From Novosphingobium sp. (GTDB taxonomy: Bacteria > Pseudomonadota > Alphaproteobacteria > Sphingomonadales > Sphingomonadaceae): 64,000 bases of DNA. This document shows positions 32,802 through 40,822 of the stretch, in pieces (the first letter of the stretch is position 1; each line of letters opens with the position of its first letter). The DNA lies in contig NZ_JBCNLP010000006.1 of NCBI RefSeq assembly GCF_039595395.1, positions 625,001-689,000 of the forward strand, in the 5' to 3' direction. Both the position numbers and the translations under genes were made by a program. The notes under the pieces were generated by a model. That model searched no databases. It was not told the DNA's origin and saw only the letters and a program-made list of their open reading frames with translations.

Positions 32802-33734
32802 ATGCAGGCTCGTATCAAGGCCATCCGTTGGGAGGCCGAGGATATTCTGTCCTTTACCCTGGAGCCGCTGGGCGGCGGGCTGATGCCTGCCTTTGAACCC
32901 GGCGCCCATATCGATGTGCAACTGGCTCCGGGCCTGTCGCGCAGCTACTCGCTGGCCAATGACCCGGCGATCCGTGGGTCTTACGAGATCGGCGTGCATT
33001 TTTCGCCGACCAGCCGGGGCGGCTCGCGCCATATCCATGAGCAATGGCGCGCGGGTCAGATCATCGAGATTTCCGCACCCAAGAACAATTTCCCGATGGT
33101 CGAGGACGCGTCCCATACGGTGCTGATCGCCGGGGGCATCGGCATCACCCCGATGCTGCCGATGATCGCGCGGCTCAATAGGCTGGGCCGCAGTTGGGAG
33201 CTGCATTATGTCGCCGCCTCGCCCGAGCGCGCCGCCTATGTGGCGCATGTCGAGGCGCATGATGGCGTGATTGTCTGTTTTGACGGCATTCCCGGTGGCC
33301 GGCGGCTGGATTTGAAAGCCATCAGCGATGCGGCGCCCGCCGATGCGCATCTTTATTGCTGTGGCCCCTCGGGCATGCTCGATGCCTTTGTGGCGATCAA
33401 CAAGAACCGCCCCAAGGACCATATCCATATCGAATATTTCAGCGCCGAGACCGAAGTGGCCACCGAAGGCGGCTACACGCTCGAGCTGGCGCGCAGCGGG
33501 CAGACGGTGACCGTCCAGGAAGGCGAGACGATGCTCGACGCGCTGCTGGGCGTTGGGGTCGATATCGGCTTTGCCTGCGGCGAGGGCGTCTGCGGCACCT
33601 GCGAGGTCAAGGTGCTGGAAGGCATCCCCGACCACCGCGACCATTTCCTGACCGATGAGGACAAGGCTTCCAACCGTTCGATCATGGTGTGCTGCTCGGG
33701 CTCGAAATCGCCGAAACTGGTGCTGGATATCTGA
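32802..33734 (+). CDS. Rieske oxygenase reductase (FMN, NADH, plant-type 2Fe-2S)
   Basis: 310 residues. Order: flavin-binding barrel with RSYSLAND (flavin phosphate site), NAD-binding part with LIAGGIGITPMLPM and CCGPSGMLDAF, then a C-terminal plant-type ferredoxin domain with CGEGVCGTC plus a distal cysteine (SIMVCCSG). This is the phthalate dioxygenase reductase / VanB layout. It passes electrons from NADH to the Rieske oxygenase upstream and possibly to the second oxygenase at 26810-27853, which lacks its own. GGGAGAG (32791-32797) precedes the ATG at 32802; the in-frame GTG at 32799 is an alternative. Confidence 0.93.
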   Translation: MQARIKAIRWEAEDILSFTLEPLGGGLMPAFEPGAHIDVQLAPGLSRSYSLANDPAIRGSYEIGVHFSPTSRGGSRHIHEQWRAGQIIEISAPKNNFPMVEDASHTVLIAGGIGITPMLPMIARLNRLGRSWELHYVAASPERAAYVAHVEAHDGVIVCFDGIPGGRRLDLKAISDAAPADAHLYCCGPSGMLDAFVAINKNRPKDHIHIEYFSAETEVATEGGYTLELARSGQTVTVQEGETMLDALLGVGVDIGFACGEGVCGTCEVKVLEGIPDHRDHFLTDEDKASNRSIMVCCSGSKSPKLVLDI

Positions 33735-33789
33735 TGCTGGCGCCGGAGCCCGTTCCGGCCCAGCCGACAAACATGCGGACAGCGGCGGC

Positions 33790-35139
33790 ATGAACCGCCG
33801 CGCCGGAGAGGAAAACATCTTGGCCACAGGCGCGACAGACTTGATTTTGCCCCCGGCGGGCGGCCTGCGGTTCTACCGGCCCGGCGTGGTGTTGCTCATC
33901 GCGCTGACCGTGGTGCTCGACGGGCTGGACAATCAGATGCTGGGACTGGCCGCGCCTGCCCTGCTGCATGAATGGAGCCTGCCGCGCGCGGTGCTGGGCG
34001 GCATTTTCGCGCTGGGCTTTGTCGGCATGGCGCTGGGTACGCTGGGCGCCGGGCAGATCGGAGACACGCGGGGGCGGCGCGTGGCGCTGCTGCTGGGCGT
34101 GGTGGTGTTTGGCGTGGCGACGCTGGCGACAGGTTTCGTCGCGCAGGTGTGGCAGCTGGCGGCGCTCAAGATGCTGGCCGGTGTGGGGCTGGGCGGCGTG
34201 CCCGGCACGGCGGCGGCGATGATCGCGGAGTTCACCGTGGCGCGCTGGCGCAGTCTGGCGGTGACCTTCGGCGTGGTCTGCGTCTCGATCGGCGGCATTC
34301 TGGGCGGGGCGATGGCGGCTCAGATCCTGCCCGCGCTGGGCTGGCGCTGGCTGTTCTGGAGCAGCGGCGCGGGGACGCTGGTGATCGCGCTGCTGCTGGT
34401 GCGCTTGCTTCCGGAATCGCCGGGCTTTCTGGCATGCCATCCGGCACGCCGCGCCGAACTGGAGCGGGTTCTGGGGCGTTTGGGTGAACATCTGCCCCTC
34501 TCAGCGGGCCGAAACAGCCTGTCGCCTCCGCTCGCCGATCTGCTGCGCGGCGATCTGACACGCAGCACCCTGGGCCTCTCGACAGCGATGCTCTCGGGCA
34601 TGTTTCTGGTCTATCTGATGTTCAACTGGGCGCCGACCATGCTGGCCGCGCAAGGCTTTGCCCTGCGAGACACCAGCCTTGGCCTGACCTTATACAACAT
34701 TGGCGGCACCACGGGCGCGTTGCTGGCGGCGCTGGCGATCATGGGGCTGGGCTCGCGCGTTACCCTGCCGGTTCTGGCCGGGCTGGCGGTGCTGGTCTGC
34801 GCCTTTCTGGCGCTGGCGCCTCTGCAGGGGGCCGGGCTGCCGATGATGATCGGGCTGGGCCTGCTGGGCCTGACCGGCAGCGCCGCGCAATCGGCGATGT
34901 TCGCGCTGGGCGCCCATGCCTTCCCCCTGCCGCTGCGCGCGCGGGGCATGGGGCTGATGGGGGCGGCGGGGCGGATCGGTGCCCTGGTCAGCGCGCTGGC
35001 CGGCTCGTGGCTGGTGGCGGGACGCGGGGGCTTTTTCGCTGTGCTGGGCGGTCTGATGATCGTCAACATGCTGAGTTTTCTGACCGTGCGCGGTCATATC
35101 CCCCGCCTGGCGCGGGGCAGAGCCGAGGATCTAAGGTGA
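33790..35139 (+). CDS. MFS transporter, aromatic acid:H+ symporter type
   Basis: 449 residues from the ATG at 33790. The in-frame TTG at 33820 has the better ribosome site (GGAGAGG at 33806-33812) and may be the true start. Twelve membrane segments. The signature DGLDNQMLGLAAPALLHEW in segment 1 and GDTRGRRVALLLGV in loop 2-3 are those of the AAHS family (PcaK, BenK, MhpT). It likely carries an aromatic or related carboxylate into the cytoplasm. Its last bases overlap the GMC gene (GTGA), so the two are coupled. It supports an organic acid as pathway substrate or intermediate. Confidence 0.85.
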   Translation: MNRRAGEENILATGATDLILPPAGGLRFYRPGVVLLIALTVVLDGLDNQMLGLAAPALLHEWSLPRAVLGGIFALGFVGMALGTLGAGQIGDTRGRRVALLLGVVVFGVATLATGFVAQVWQLAALKMLAGVGLGGVPGTAAAMIAEFTVARWRSLAVTFGVVCVSIGGILGGAMAAQILPALGWRWLFWSSGAGTLVIALLLVRLLPESPGFLACHPARRAELERVLGRLGEHLPLSAGRNSLSPPLADLLRGDLTRSTLGLSTAMLSGMFLVYLMFNWAPTMLAAQGFALRDTSLGLTLYNIGGTTGALLAALAIMGLGSRVTLPVLAGLAVLVCAFLALAPLQGAGLPMMIGLGLLGLTGSAAQSAMFALGAHAFPLPLRARGMGLMGAAGRIGALVSALAGSWLVAGRGGFFAVLGGLMIVNMLSFLTVRGHIPRLARGRAEDLR

Positions 35140-36764
35140 GCGACACATTCGACTATATCGTCATCGGTTCGGGCTCTGCCGGCAGCCTGATGGCCAATCG
35201 CCTTTCGGCCGATCCGGCCAACCGGGTCGCGCTGATCGAGGCCGGCCCATCGGACCGCCAATGGCCGGTCAACATCAAGACCGCCATGCCGGTGGGCAAC
35301 ATCTTCCTGATCCCGCATGCCCGCTACAACTGGAAGCATACGCTTTCGGGCAATACAGAGATCGGCGGGCGCAGCATCAACTTCCCGCGCGGCAAGCTGA
35401 TGGGCGGCTGCAGCGCGATCAATGGCGGCGTCTATATCCGCGGCCAGCGCGAGGATTACGACGCCTGGGAGCGAGCCGGGAACAAGGGCTGGGCTTACAA
35501 GGATGTGCTGCCCGGCTTTATGGCTGTCGAGAATTACGAAGGGCCCGACAAACCCTGGCATGGCAAAGGCGGCGAGCTGGATGTGCAGAAACCGCGCTCC
35601 TTCAATCCGATCACCCATGCCATCATCGAGGCCGCGCAGCAGGCAGGCCATCGGCGCAATAACGATTTCGCTGGAGAGCGTCAGGCGGGCTTCGGCCCCT
35701 ATGACCTCAACCAGCGGCGCGGCACGCGGCTGTCGAGCGCGCGGGCTTTTCTCAACCCGGTGCTGAAACGCCCCAATCTGACCGTGCTGTCCGACACGCT
35801 GGCCCGGCGCATTCTCTTCGACCGGGGCCGGGCCACCGGCCTTGAGATCGAGCAGGCGGGCGAGCAGCGCGTGCTTCAGGCCCGGCGCGAGGTGGTGCTG
35901 TGCGGCGGGGCTATCAACTCGCCGCAATTGCTGATGCTGTCGGGCATCGGCCCCGCCGACCATCTGCGCGAGAAGGGCATCGAGGTGCTCTGCGATCTGC
36001 CCGGCGTCGGCGCGCATCTGCAGGACCACCCCACCGTCCATGTGGCGATGGAGAATCCAAGCGCGGAATCCTATGCGCTCTCGCCGCGCACCTATGGCCG
36101 TATCCTGCTCAGCCCTTTGCGTTATCTGCTGCGCCGTGATGGCATGCTGGCCAGCAATGTGGCCGAATGCGGGGGATTTCTCTGCACCGATGGCAGCGGA
36201 CGGCCGGATATCCAGATCACCTTTCTGGTCGGGCTGAAGGCCAATGCGCGCGTCATCCCCTCCGAGCATGGCTATATGGCGCTGATCCAGCTTTTGCGGC
36301 CCAAAAGCGAGGGTTCGGTGCGCCTCGCCAGCAGCGATCCGCGGGACAAGCCGGTGATCGACCCCAATTTCTTCGCCGATCCCTATGACATGCGCACGCT
36401 GATCGCCGGTTTCCGCGAGGCGCGGCGCATCTTCGCCCAGCCCGCGCTGGCCGCCATGACCGGCGCCGAGATCGAGCCAGGCGCCGATGTGCAGAGCGAC
36501 GCCGAGATCGACGCCGCGCTGCGCAAGATCGTCAACACCGCCTATCACCCCACCGGCACCTGCAAGATGGGGCCGGACAGTGATCCCATGGCGGTGGTCG
36601 ATGGGCGGCTGCGGGTGAGGGGCGTGTCGGGGCTGCGCGTGGTCGACGCCTCGGTGATGCCCGAGATCATCAGCGGCAACACCAGCGCCCCCACCATGAT
36701 GATCGCCCAGCGCGCCGCCGCCTTCATTCTGGAAGACGCGGCGACATCGAACATCGCGGCCTGA
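35136..36764 (+). CDS. GMC-family FAD-dependent alcohol oxidase/dehydrogenase
   Basis: 542 residues, starting with a GTG that overlaps the MFS stop (GTGA at 35136-35139). N-terminal FAD-binding DYIVIGSGSAGSLMANRLS, then GMC signatures PRGKLMGGCSAINGGVYIRG and GGAINSPQLLMLSGIGPA, and the C-terminal active-site region NTAYHPTGTCKMG, with the catalytic histidine, and a second conserved position near SGNTSAPTMMIAQRAA. Relatives include choline dehydrogenase and alcohol dehydrogenases acting on alkyl or aryl alcohols. The aldehyde dehydrogenase downstream would oxidise its aldehyde product to an acid. The substrate is not determined. Confidence 0.92.
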   Translation: MSDTFDYIVIGSGSAGSLMANRLSADPANRVALIEAGPSDRQWPVNIKTAMPVGNIFLIPHARYNWKHTLSGNTEIGGRSINFPRGKLMGGCSAINGGVYIRGQREDYDAWERAGNKGWAYKDVLPGFMAVENYEGPDKPWHGKGGELDVQKPRSFNPITHAIIEAAQQAGHRRNNDFAGERQAGFGPYDLNQRRGTRLSSARAFLNPVLKRPNLTVLSDTLARRILFDRGRATGLEIEQAGEQRVLQARREVVLCGGAINSPQLLMLSGIGPADHLREKGIEVLCDLPGVGAHLQDHPTVHVAMENPSAESYALSPRTYGRILLSPLRYLLRRDGMLASNVAECGGFLCTDGSGRPDIQITFLVGLKANARVIPSEHGYMALIQLLRPKSEGSVRLASSDPRDKPVIDPNFFADPYDMRTLIAGFREARRIFAQPALAAMTGAEIEPGADVQSDAEIDAALRKIVNTAYHPTGTCKMGPDSDPMAVVDGRLRVRGVSGLRVVDASVMPEIISGNTSAPTMMIAQRAAAFILEDAATSNIAA

Positions 36765-36790
36765 ACCAAATCATATAAGGAGAGCCCCCC

Positions 36791-38278
36791 ATGGAGATGA
36801 CCCTGATGCGCAACCGACCCGCCATGCTGGCATCCCTCGATCAGGATATGCTGATCGGCGGCAAGCGCGTGCCCGCCGCCTCGGGCGAGCGGTTCGAGAC
36901 GCATAATCCCGCAACCGGCGAACTGCTCGCCCGCGTGGCGCGCGGTACAGCGCAGGATGTGGACCGCGCGGTGGCTTCGGCCCGCGCGGCCTTCGAGGGC
37001 CCCTGGCGCCGGATGAAAGCGGCCGAGCGTCAGCGCATCATGCTGCGCCTCGCCGATCTGGTCGAGGCGCATTACGAGGAACTGGCGATGCTCGACACGC
37101 TGGACCTTGGCGCGCCGGTCTCGCGCACCCTTCTGGGCAAGGCGCGGGCCGGGGCGTTGCTGCGCTATTACGCGGGTCAGGCGACGCTGATTTCTGGCGC
37201 TACGCTGCCCAATTCCGCGCCGGGCGATGTGCTGTCGCAGACCTTCAAAGAGCCGATGGGCGTGGTCGCGGCGATCAACCCGTGGAACGGGCCGGTGGGC
37301 ATGTCGGTGTGGAAAGCCGCGCCGGTGCTGGCCAGCGGCTGCACCATGGTGATGAAGCCTGCGGAACAGACGCCCTTGTCGGCCCTGCGCTTTGGCGAAT
37401 TGTGCCTTGAGGCCGGCGTGCCGGAAGGCGTGATCAACATCCTGACCGGGCTGGGCGATGCCGGGGCGGCGCTCTCCATGCATCCGGGGATCGACAAGAT
37501 CGCCTTCACCGGCTCGACGGGCGTGGGCGAGAAGATCCTGCATGCCGCCGCCTCGACCATGAAGCGGGTGACGGTGGAGCTGGGCGGCAAATCGCCCAAC
37601 ATCGTCTTTGCCGATGCCGATCTGGACAAGGCGGTGCCCGCTGCGGCCACGGCGGTCTTCGCCAATGCCGGGCAGATCTGCAGCGCGGGCACGCGGCTGT
37701 TCGTGCAGCGCGAGATTCATGACGAGTTCATGGCCCGCCTAGCCGAACACACGCGCACCATCCGCGTGGGCGATCCGCTCGATCCCGCCACGCAGATCGG
37801 GCCGGTGGTGTCGCGCCCGCAGATGGACAAGATCCTCGGCTTTATCGAGGGCGCCGGGCAGGAAGGCGCGCACGCGCTGGTGGGCGGCGCGCGCATGGGC
37901 GGCGCGGGGCTGGACAAGGGCTTCTTTATCGAGCCCACCATCTTCACCGGCGTCACCGACGAGATGACCATCGCGCGCGAGGAAATCTTCGGCCCCGTGC
38001 TCAGCGCCTTTGCCTTCGACACCGAGGAAGAGGTGTTGCAGCGTGCCAATGCCACGCCTTTCGGCCTTGGCAGCGGCGTGTGGACGCGCGATCTGGCCAC
38101 CGCGCATCGCATGGCGCGCGGCATTCAGGCCGGGTCGGTGTGGGTCAATTGCTACCAGATGCTCGATCCGGGCGTGCCCTTTGGCGGCTACAAGCTGAGC
38201 GGCTTCGGGCGCGAATCCGGCCCGCATCACATCGAGGATTATCTGGAAACCAAGGCCGTCTGGATCAATCTGGACTGA
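36791..38278 (+). CDS. NAD(P)-dependent aldehyde dehydrogenase
   Basis: 495 residues, usual family length. Catalytic C297 in NAGQICSAGTR, general-base glutamate in VTVELGGKSPN, cofactor segment FTGSTGVGEKI, and the INPWNGP oxyanion asparagine region. It is the final gene of the Rieske-reductase-MFS-GMC operon and the probable partner of the GMC oxidoreductase, turning an aldehyde into a carboxylic acid. AAGGAGAG precedes the ATG at 36791. A converging LysR gene ends seven bases after its stop. Confidence 0.92.
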   Translation: MEMTLMRNRPAMLASLDQDMLIGGKRVPAASGERFETHNPATGELLARVARGTAQDVDRAVASARAAFEGPWRRMKAAERQRIMLRLADLVEAHYEELAMLDTLDLGAPVSRTLLGKARAGALLRYYAGQATLISGATLPNSAPGDVLSQTFKEPMGVVAAINPWNGPVGMSVWKAAPVLASGCTMVMKPAEQTPLSALRFGELCLEAGVPEGVINILTGLGDAGAALSMHPGIDKIAFTGSTGVGEKILHAAASTMKRVTVELGGKSPNIVFADADLDKAVPAAATAVFANAGQICSAGTRLFVQREIHDEFMARLAEHTRTIRVGDPLDPATQIGPVVSRPQMDKILGFIEGAGQEGAHALVGGARMGGAGLDKGFFIEPTIFTGVTDEMTIAREEIFGPVLSAFAFDTEEEVLQRANATPFGLGSGVWTRDLATAHRMARGIQAGSVWVNCYQMLDPGVPFGGYKLSGFGRESGPHHIEDYLETKAVWINLD

Positions 38279-38284
38279 CAGGCG

Positions 38285-39511
38285 CTACACCCAGCCCGAA
38301 CTGCGCCATTCGGACTGGGGCGTATCGGATCGCATCACCGCAGCGGCCTTTTCCAGACAGTCGAGGAAATGCCGCTGCGTGGCGGTGGGCCGCCAACTGC
38401 GCCGGGTGGTGATGCCCACCAGGCGGCGGCTGTGTTCCAGCGGCGCGCCCACCTGCGCCAGCAGCCCGCTGCGGATCTGCAAGGCCACCTGATCGGGTGA
38501 CAGCAGGGTGAGGAAATTGCCCTCGGTCAGCAGGCGCCCGATGATCATCACCGATCCGCATTCGATGGGCGTTTCGGGCAGATGCGCCCCGTCGAACAAT
38601 TGCTCCCACTGTTCGCGCAGCGGCGAATTGGCGGGATTGACGATCCACGGATAGGACCCCAATTGCTCCAGCGTCGGGCGCTCGACCTCGGCGAGCGGAT
38701 GGCGGCTGCCCGCTGCGATCACCAGCCGGTCCTCATAGAGCGGCATTTGATAAAGGTCGGCGATTTCGAAGGGGCGCAGCGCGCCCACGATCATGTCGAT
38801 ATCGCCATCGCGCAAGGGTTCGACGAGCTCGCGCCAACTGCCTTCCAGCACCTTGAAACCGGCGCGCGGATGGCTTTGCACCATGCGCGCCATCGCCGTG
38901 GGCACCAGATAGGGACGGGCCAGCGGCAGCGCGCCAAAGGCAATCAGTTCGCTGCCGCTGTCGAATCCCAGATCGGCCACGGCGGCGATGATCTCGGCCA
39001 CGGCCAGACGGGCGCCGCGCGCCAGCCGCCGCCCTGCCGGATTGAGCCACACCGCGCGCCCGCGCCGCTCGACCAACTGGCCGCCGATCATATGCTCCAG
39101 ATCGCTGACCGCGCGATGCACGGCGGTCTGCGACATGCCGCTGCTGTGTGCGGCGGCGGAAAAGCCGCCCGCCTCGGCCAGCGCCAGAAAGGCGCGCAAC
39201 TGGGTCATGGTCATCAGCCGCTCGGGATATTGAAACACCGCCGACAGGCCCTTGGCCGCCTGTGAAAGATGGTCGAGCGCGGCGCGGGTGCGTTCGATCA
39301 CGATCGCGCCCATGGGCGTGGGCACCATGCCGCCCGACCGCCTTTCGAACATCGTATAGCCGAATTGCCGCTCCAGCTTGGCCAGCCCTTGAGTCAGCGC
39401 GGGTTGCGACAGGCTGACGCTGTCCGCCGCAGCCGTGATCGAGCCTTTCTCCGCAATGGAGAGCAGGGCGCGCAAATGCCGCAGGTTCAGGTCGAAGGGG
39501 TCTGCCGCCAT
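38285..39511 (-). CDS. LysR-type regulator with two tandem DNA-binding domains
   Basis: 408 residues, about 100 more than a standard LysR protein. Two complete winged helix-turn-helix domains are present. The first is at about 8-66 (LRHLRALLSIAEKGSITAAADSVSLSQPALTQGLAKLERQFG). The second is at about 101-160 (MTQLRAFLALAEAGGFSAAAHSSGMSQTAVHRAVSDLEHMIG), joined by a ~35-residue linker that probably corresponds to a truncated dimerisation helix. The effector domain follows (about 185-390). AAGG precedes the ATG at 39511. It is divergent from the acyl-CoA dehydrogenase gene and may be a second, substrate-responsive regulator of the island. Confidence 0.92.
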   Translation of the reverse strand: MAADPFDLNLRHLRALLSIAEKGSITAAADSVSLSQPALTQGLAKLERQFGYTMFERRSGGMVPTPMGAIVIERTRAALDHLSQAAKGLSAVFQYPERLMTMTQLRAFLALAEAGGFSAAAHSSGMSQTAVHRAVSDLEHMIGGQLVERRGRAVWLNPAGRRLARGARLAVAEIIAAVADLGFDSGSELIAFGALPLARPYLVPTAMARMVQSHPRAGFKVLEGSWRELVEPLRDGDIDMIVGALRPFEIADLYQMPLYEDRLVIAAGSRHPLAEVERPTLEQLGSYPWIVNPANSPLREQWEQLFDGAHLPETPIECGSVMIIGRLLTEGNFLTLLSPDQVALQIRSGLLAQVGAPLEHSRRLVGITTRRSWRPTATQRHFLDCLEKAAAVMRSDTPQSEWRSSGWV

Positions 39512-39555
39512 GGATCACCTTCTAGGGAAAGGTCGGGTTCTCGCCAATCCTGAAT

Positions 39556-39595
39556 TTGGAATGGACTGACCTTTTTCTTAATGGTACGACCATTA
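39556..39595 (+). promoter_or_regulatory. Promoter and GntR (FadR-type) operator B before the acyl-CoA dehydrogenase
   Basis: TAATGGT-ACG-ACCATTA (39579-39595), a perfect 7-bp inverted repeat matching the FadR-type consensus TNGTNNNACNA. CTTAATGGTACGACCATTAG is identical at 42976-42995. A -35-like TTGGAA (39556-39561) is 17 bases before TAATGG, so the operator would cover the -10. Confidence 0.78.
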
Positions 39596-39627
39596 GTGAA
39601 TTGACGCCGAGGCGTCGAGTCCATTCC
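39558..39627. repeat. Spaced inverted repeat around operator B
   Basis: GGAATGGACT (39558-39567) and AGTCCATTCC (39618-39627) are perfect 10-bp inverted copies, 50 bases apart, bracketing operator B. A small hairpin GACGCC-GA-GGCGTC lies at 39603-39616. The pair could bind a second dimeric regulator or fold in the leader RNA. Confidence 0.55.
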
Positions 39628-39642
39628 CCAGGAGGATGCCCC

Positions 39643-40782
39643 ATGGATTTTGAACTACCCGAAGATATCGCCGAATTCCGCGAGGTCACGCGCCAGATCG
39701 TCAACAATCTGCTGACGTATGAACGGGCCTTTCACGAGACCGGGAAAATTAACCCTATCGTGCGCAAGACGCTGGTGGAGAACGGCTATTTTGCCATGGC
39801 CCTGCCCGAGGAATTCGGCGGCCTGGGGCTGGGCGCGCTGGCGCAGGCGGTGGTGCAGATCGAACTGGCGCGTCTTCCTCCCCAGTTCTGGACCGAGCTG
39901 CGCCCGCTGATGGGGCCGGGCGCCAAGAACATCATCCATCACGGCAGCGAGGCGCAGAAGGCCGCCCTCCTGCCCGGCATGGCCAGCGGCGAAATCGGCA
40001 TCGCCTTCGCCCTGACCGAGCCCAATTCGGGCTCCGATCCGGGATCGATGCGCACCACCGCTGTGCGCAACGCCGATGGCTGGCTGATCAATGGCAGCAA
40101 GACCTATATTTCCAACGGCAAGAACGCCAAATATGTCATCGTCTATGCCTATACCGACAAGGCGGCGGGCACGCGCGGCGGCATCACCGCCTTCCTGATG
40201 CCCTCCAACACGCCGGGCTATGCCGTGACCGGCACGATCGAGCTGATGGGCACCGCCTCGCCGGGCGTCTATGAGCTGGTCTTCGACAATTGCCAATTGC
40301 CCGAGGATGCCGTGATCGGCGAGATCGGGCGCGGTTTCCATTATGCGCTGGAAGGGCTTAACGAGGGGCGCATGAATGTCGGCGCCACGGCGGTCGGCAT
40401 GGGCGAGTATGCGCTGGAGCTGGCCATCGAGGAATCGAAGGTGCGCCCGGCTTTTGGCGGGGTGATTTCCGACTTTCAGGCGATCCGCCATTACATCGCC
40501 ACCATGGCCACCGATATGCGCGCGGCGCGGCTGATCCTGCTCGATGCGGCATGGCGTTACGATCAGGGCGAGAAGAAGCGCGAACTGGCTTCGATGGCCA
40601 AGCTCTTCGCCACCGAGGCGGGCAGCCGCACCGTCGACACCGCGCTGCAGATCTTCGGCGGATCGGGCTATTGCAAGGGCTTTGCCATCGAGCGGCTCTA
40701 TCGCGATATCCGCATCACGCGGATCTACGAGGGGTCTTCCGAGATCCAGCGCAACACCATCGCGCGCGAATTGCTGCGCTGA
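39643..40782 (+). CDS. Acyl-CoA dehydrogenase
   Basis: 379 residues from the ATG at 39643, with AGGAGGA at 39630-39636. FAD/acyl-CoA signatures FALTEPNSGSDPGSMRT and the C-terminal FGGSGYCKGFAIERLYRDIRITRIYEGSSEIQRNTIAREL, with the catalytic base at E363. It introduces a double bond next to the thioester of an acyl-CoA and passes electrons to ETF. The ETF and ETF-quinone oxidoreductase genes are encoded 2.2 kb away under an identical operator. With the CoA-transferase gene facing it, it forms an activation-plus-dehydrogenation pair, as CaiB/CaiA do for carnitine; the real acyl group is unknown. Confidence 0.93.
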   Translation: MDFELPEDIAEFREVTRQIVNNLLTYERAFHETGKINPIVRKTLVENGYFAMALPEEFGGLGLGALAQAVVQIELARLPPQFWTELRPLMGPGAKNIIHHGSEAQKAALLPGMASGEIGIAFALTEPNSGSDPGSMRTTAVRNADGWLINGSKTYISNGKNAKYVIVYAYTDKAAGTRGGITAFLMPSNTPGYAVTGTIELMGTASPGVYELVFDNCQLPEDAVIGEIGRGFHYALEGLNEGRMNVGATAVGMGEYALELAIEESKVRPAFGGVISDFQAIRHYIATMATDMRAARLILLDAAWRYDQGEKKRELASMAKLFATEAGSRTVDTALQIFGGSGYCKGFAIERLYRDIRITRIYEGSSEIQRNTIARELLR

Positions 40783-40789
40783 GGGTGAT

Positions 40790-40819
40790 GGGCCGGGGCG
40801 TGTATGCCCCGGCCCTTTC
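40790..40819. terminator. Rho-independent terminator between convergent genes
   Basis: GGGCCGGGGC (40790-40799) pairs perfectly with GCCCCGGCCC (40806-40815) over a six-base loop, followed by TTTCG. It separates the acyl-CoA dehydrogenase from the convergent CoA-transferase. Confidence 0.85.
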
Positions 40820-40822
40820 GTT

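Noticed and set aside
32713..32802. Small GTG-started frame ending in the TGA that overlaps the reductase start
   Set aside because: It could couple translation to the reductase, but it has no ribosome site and a random-looking peptide.
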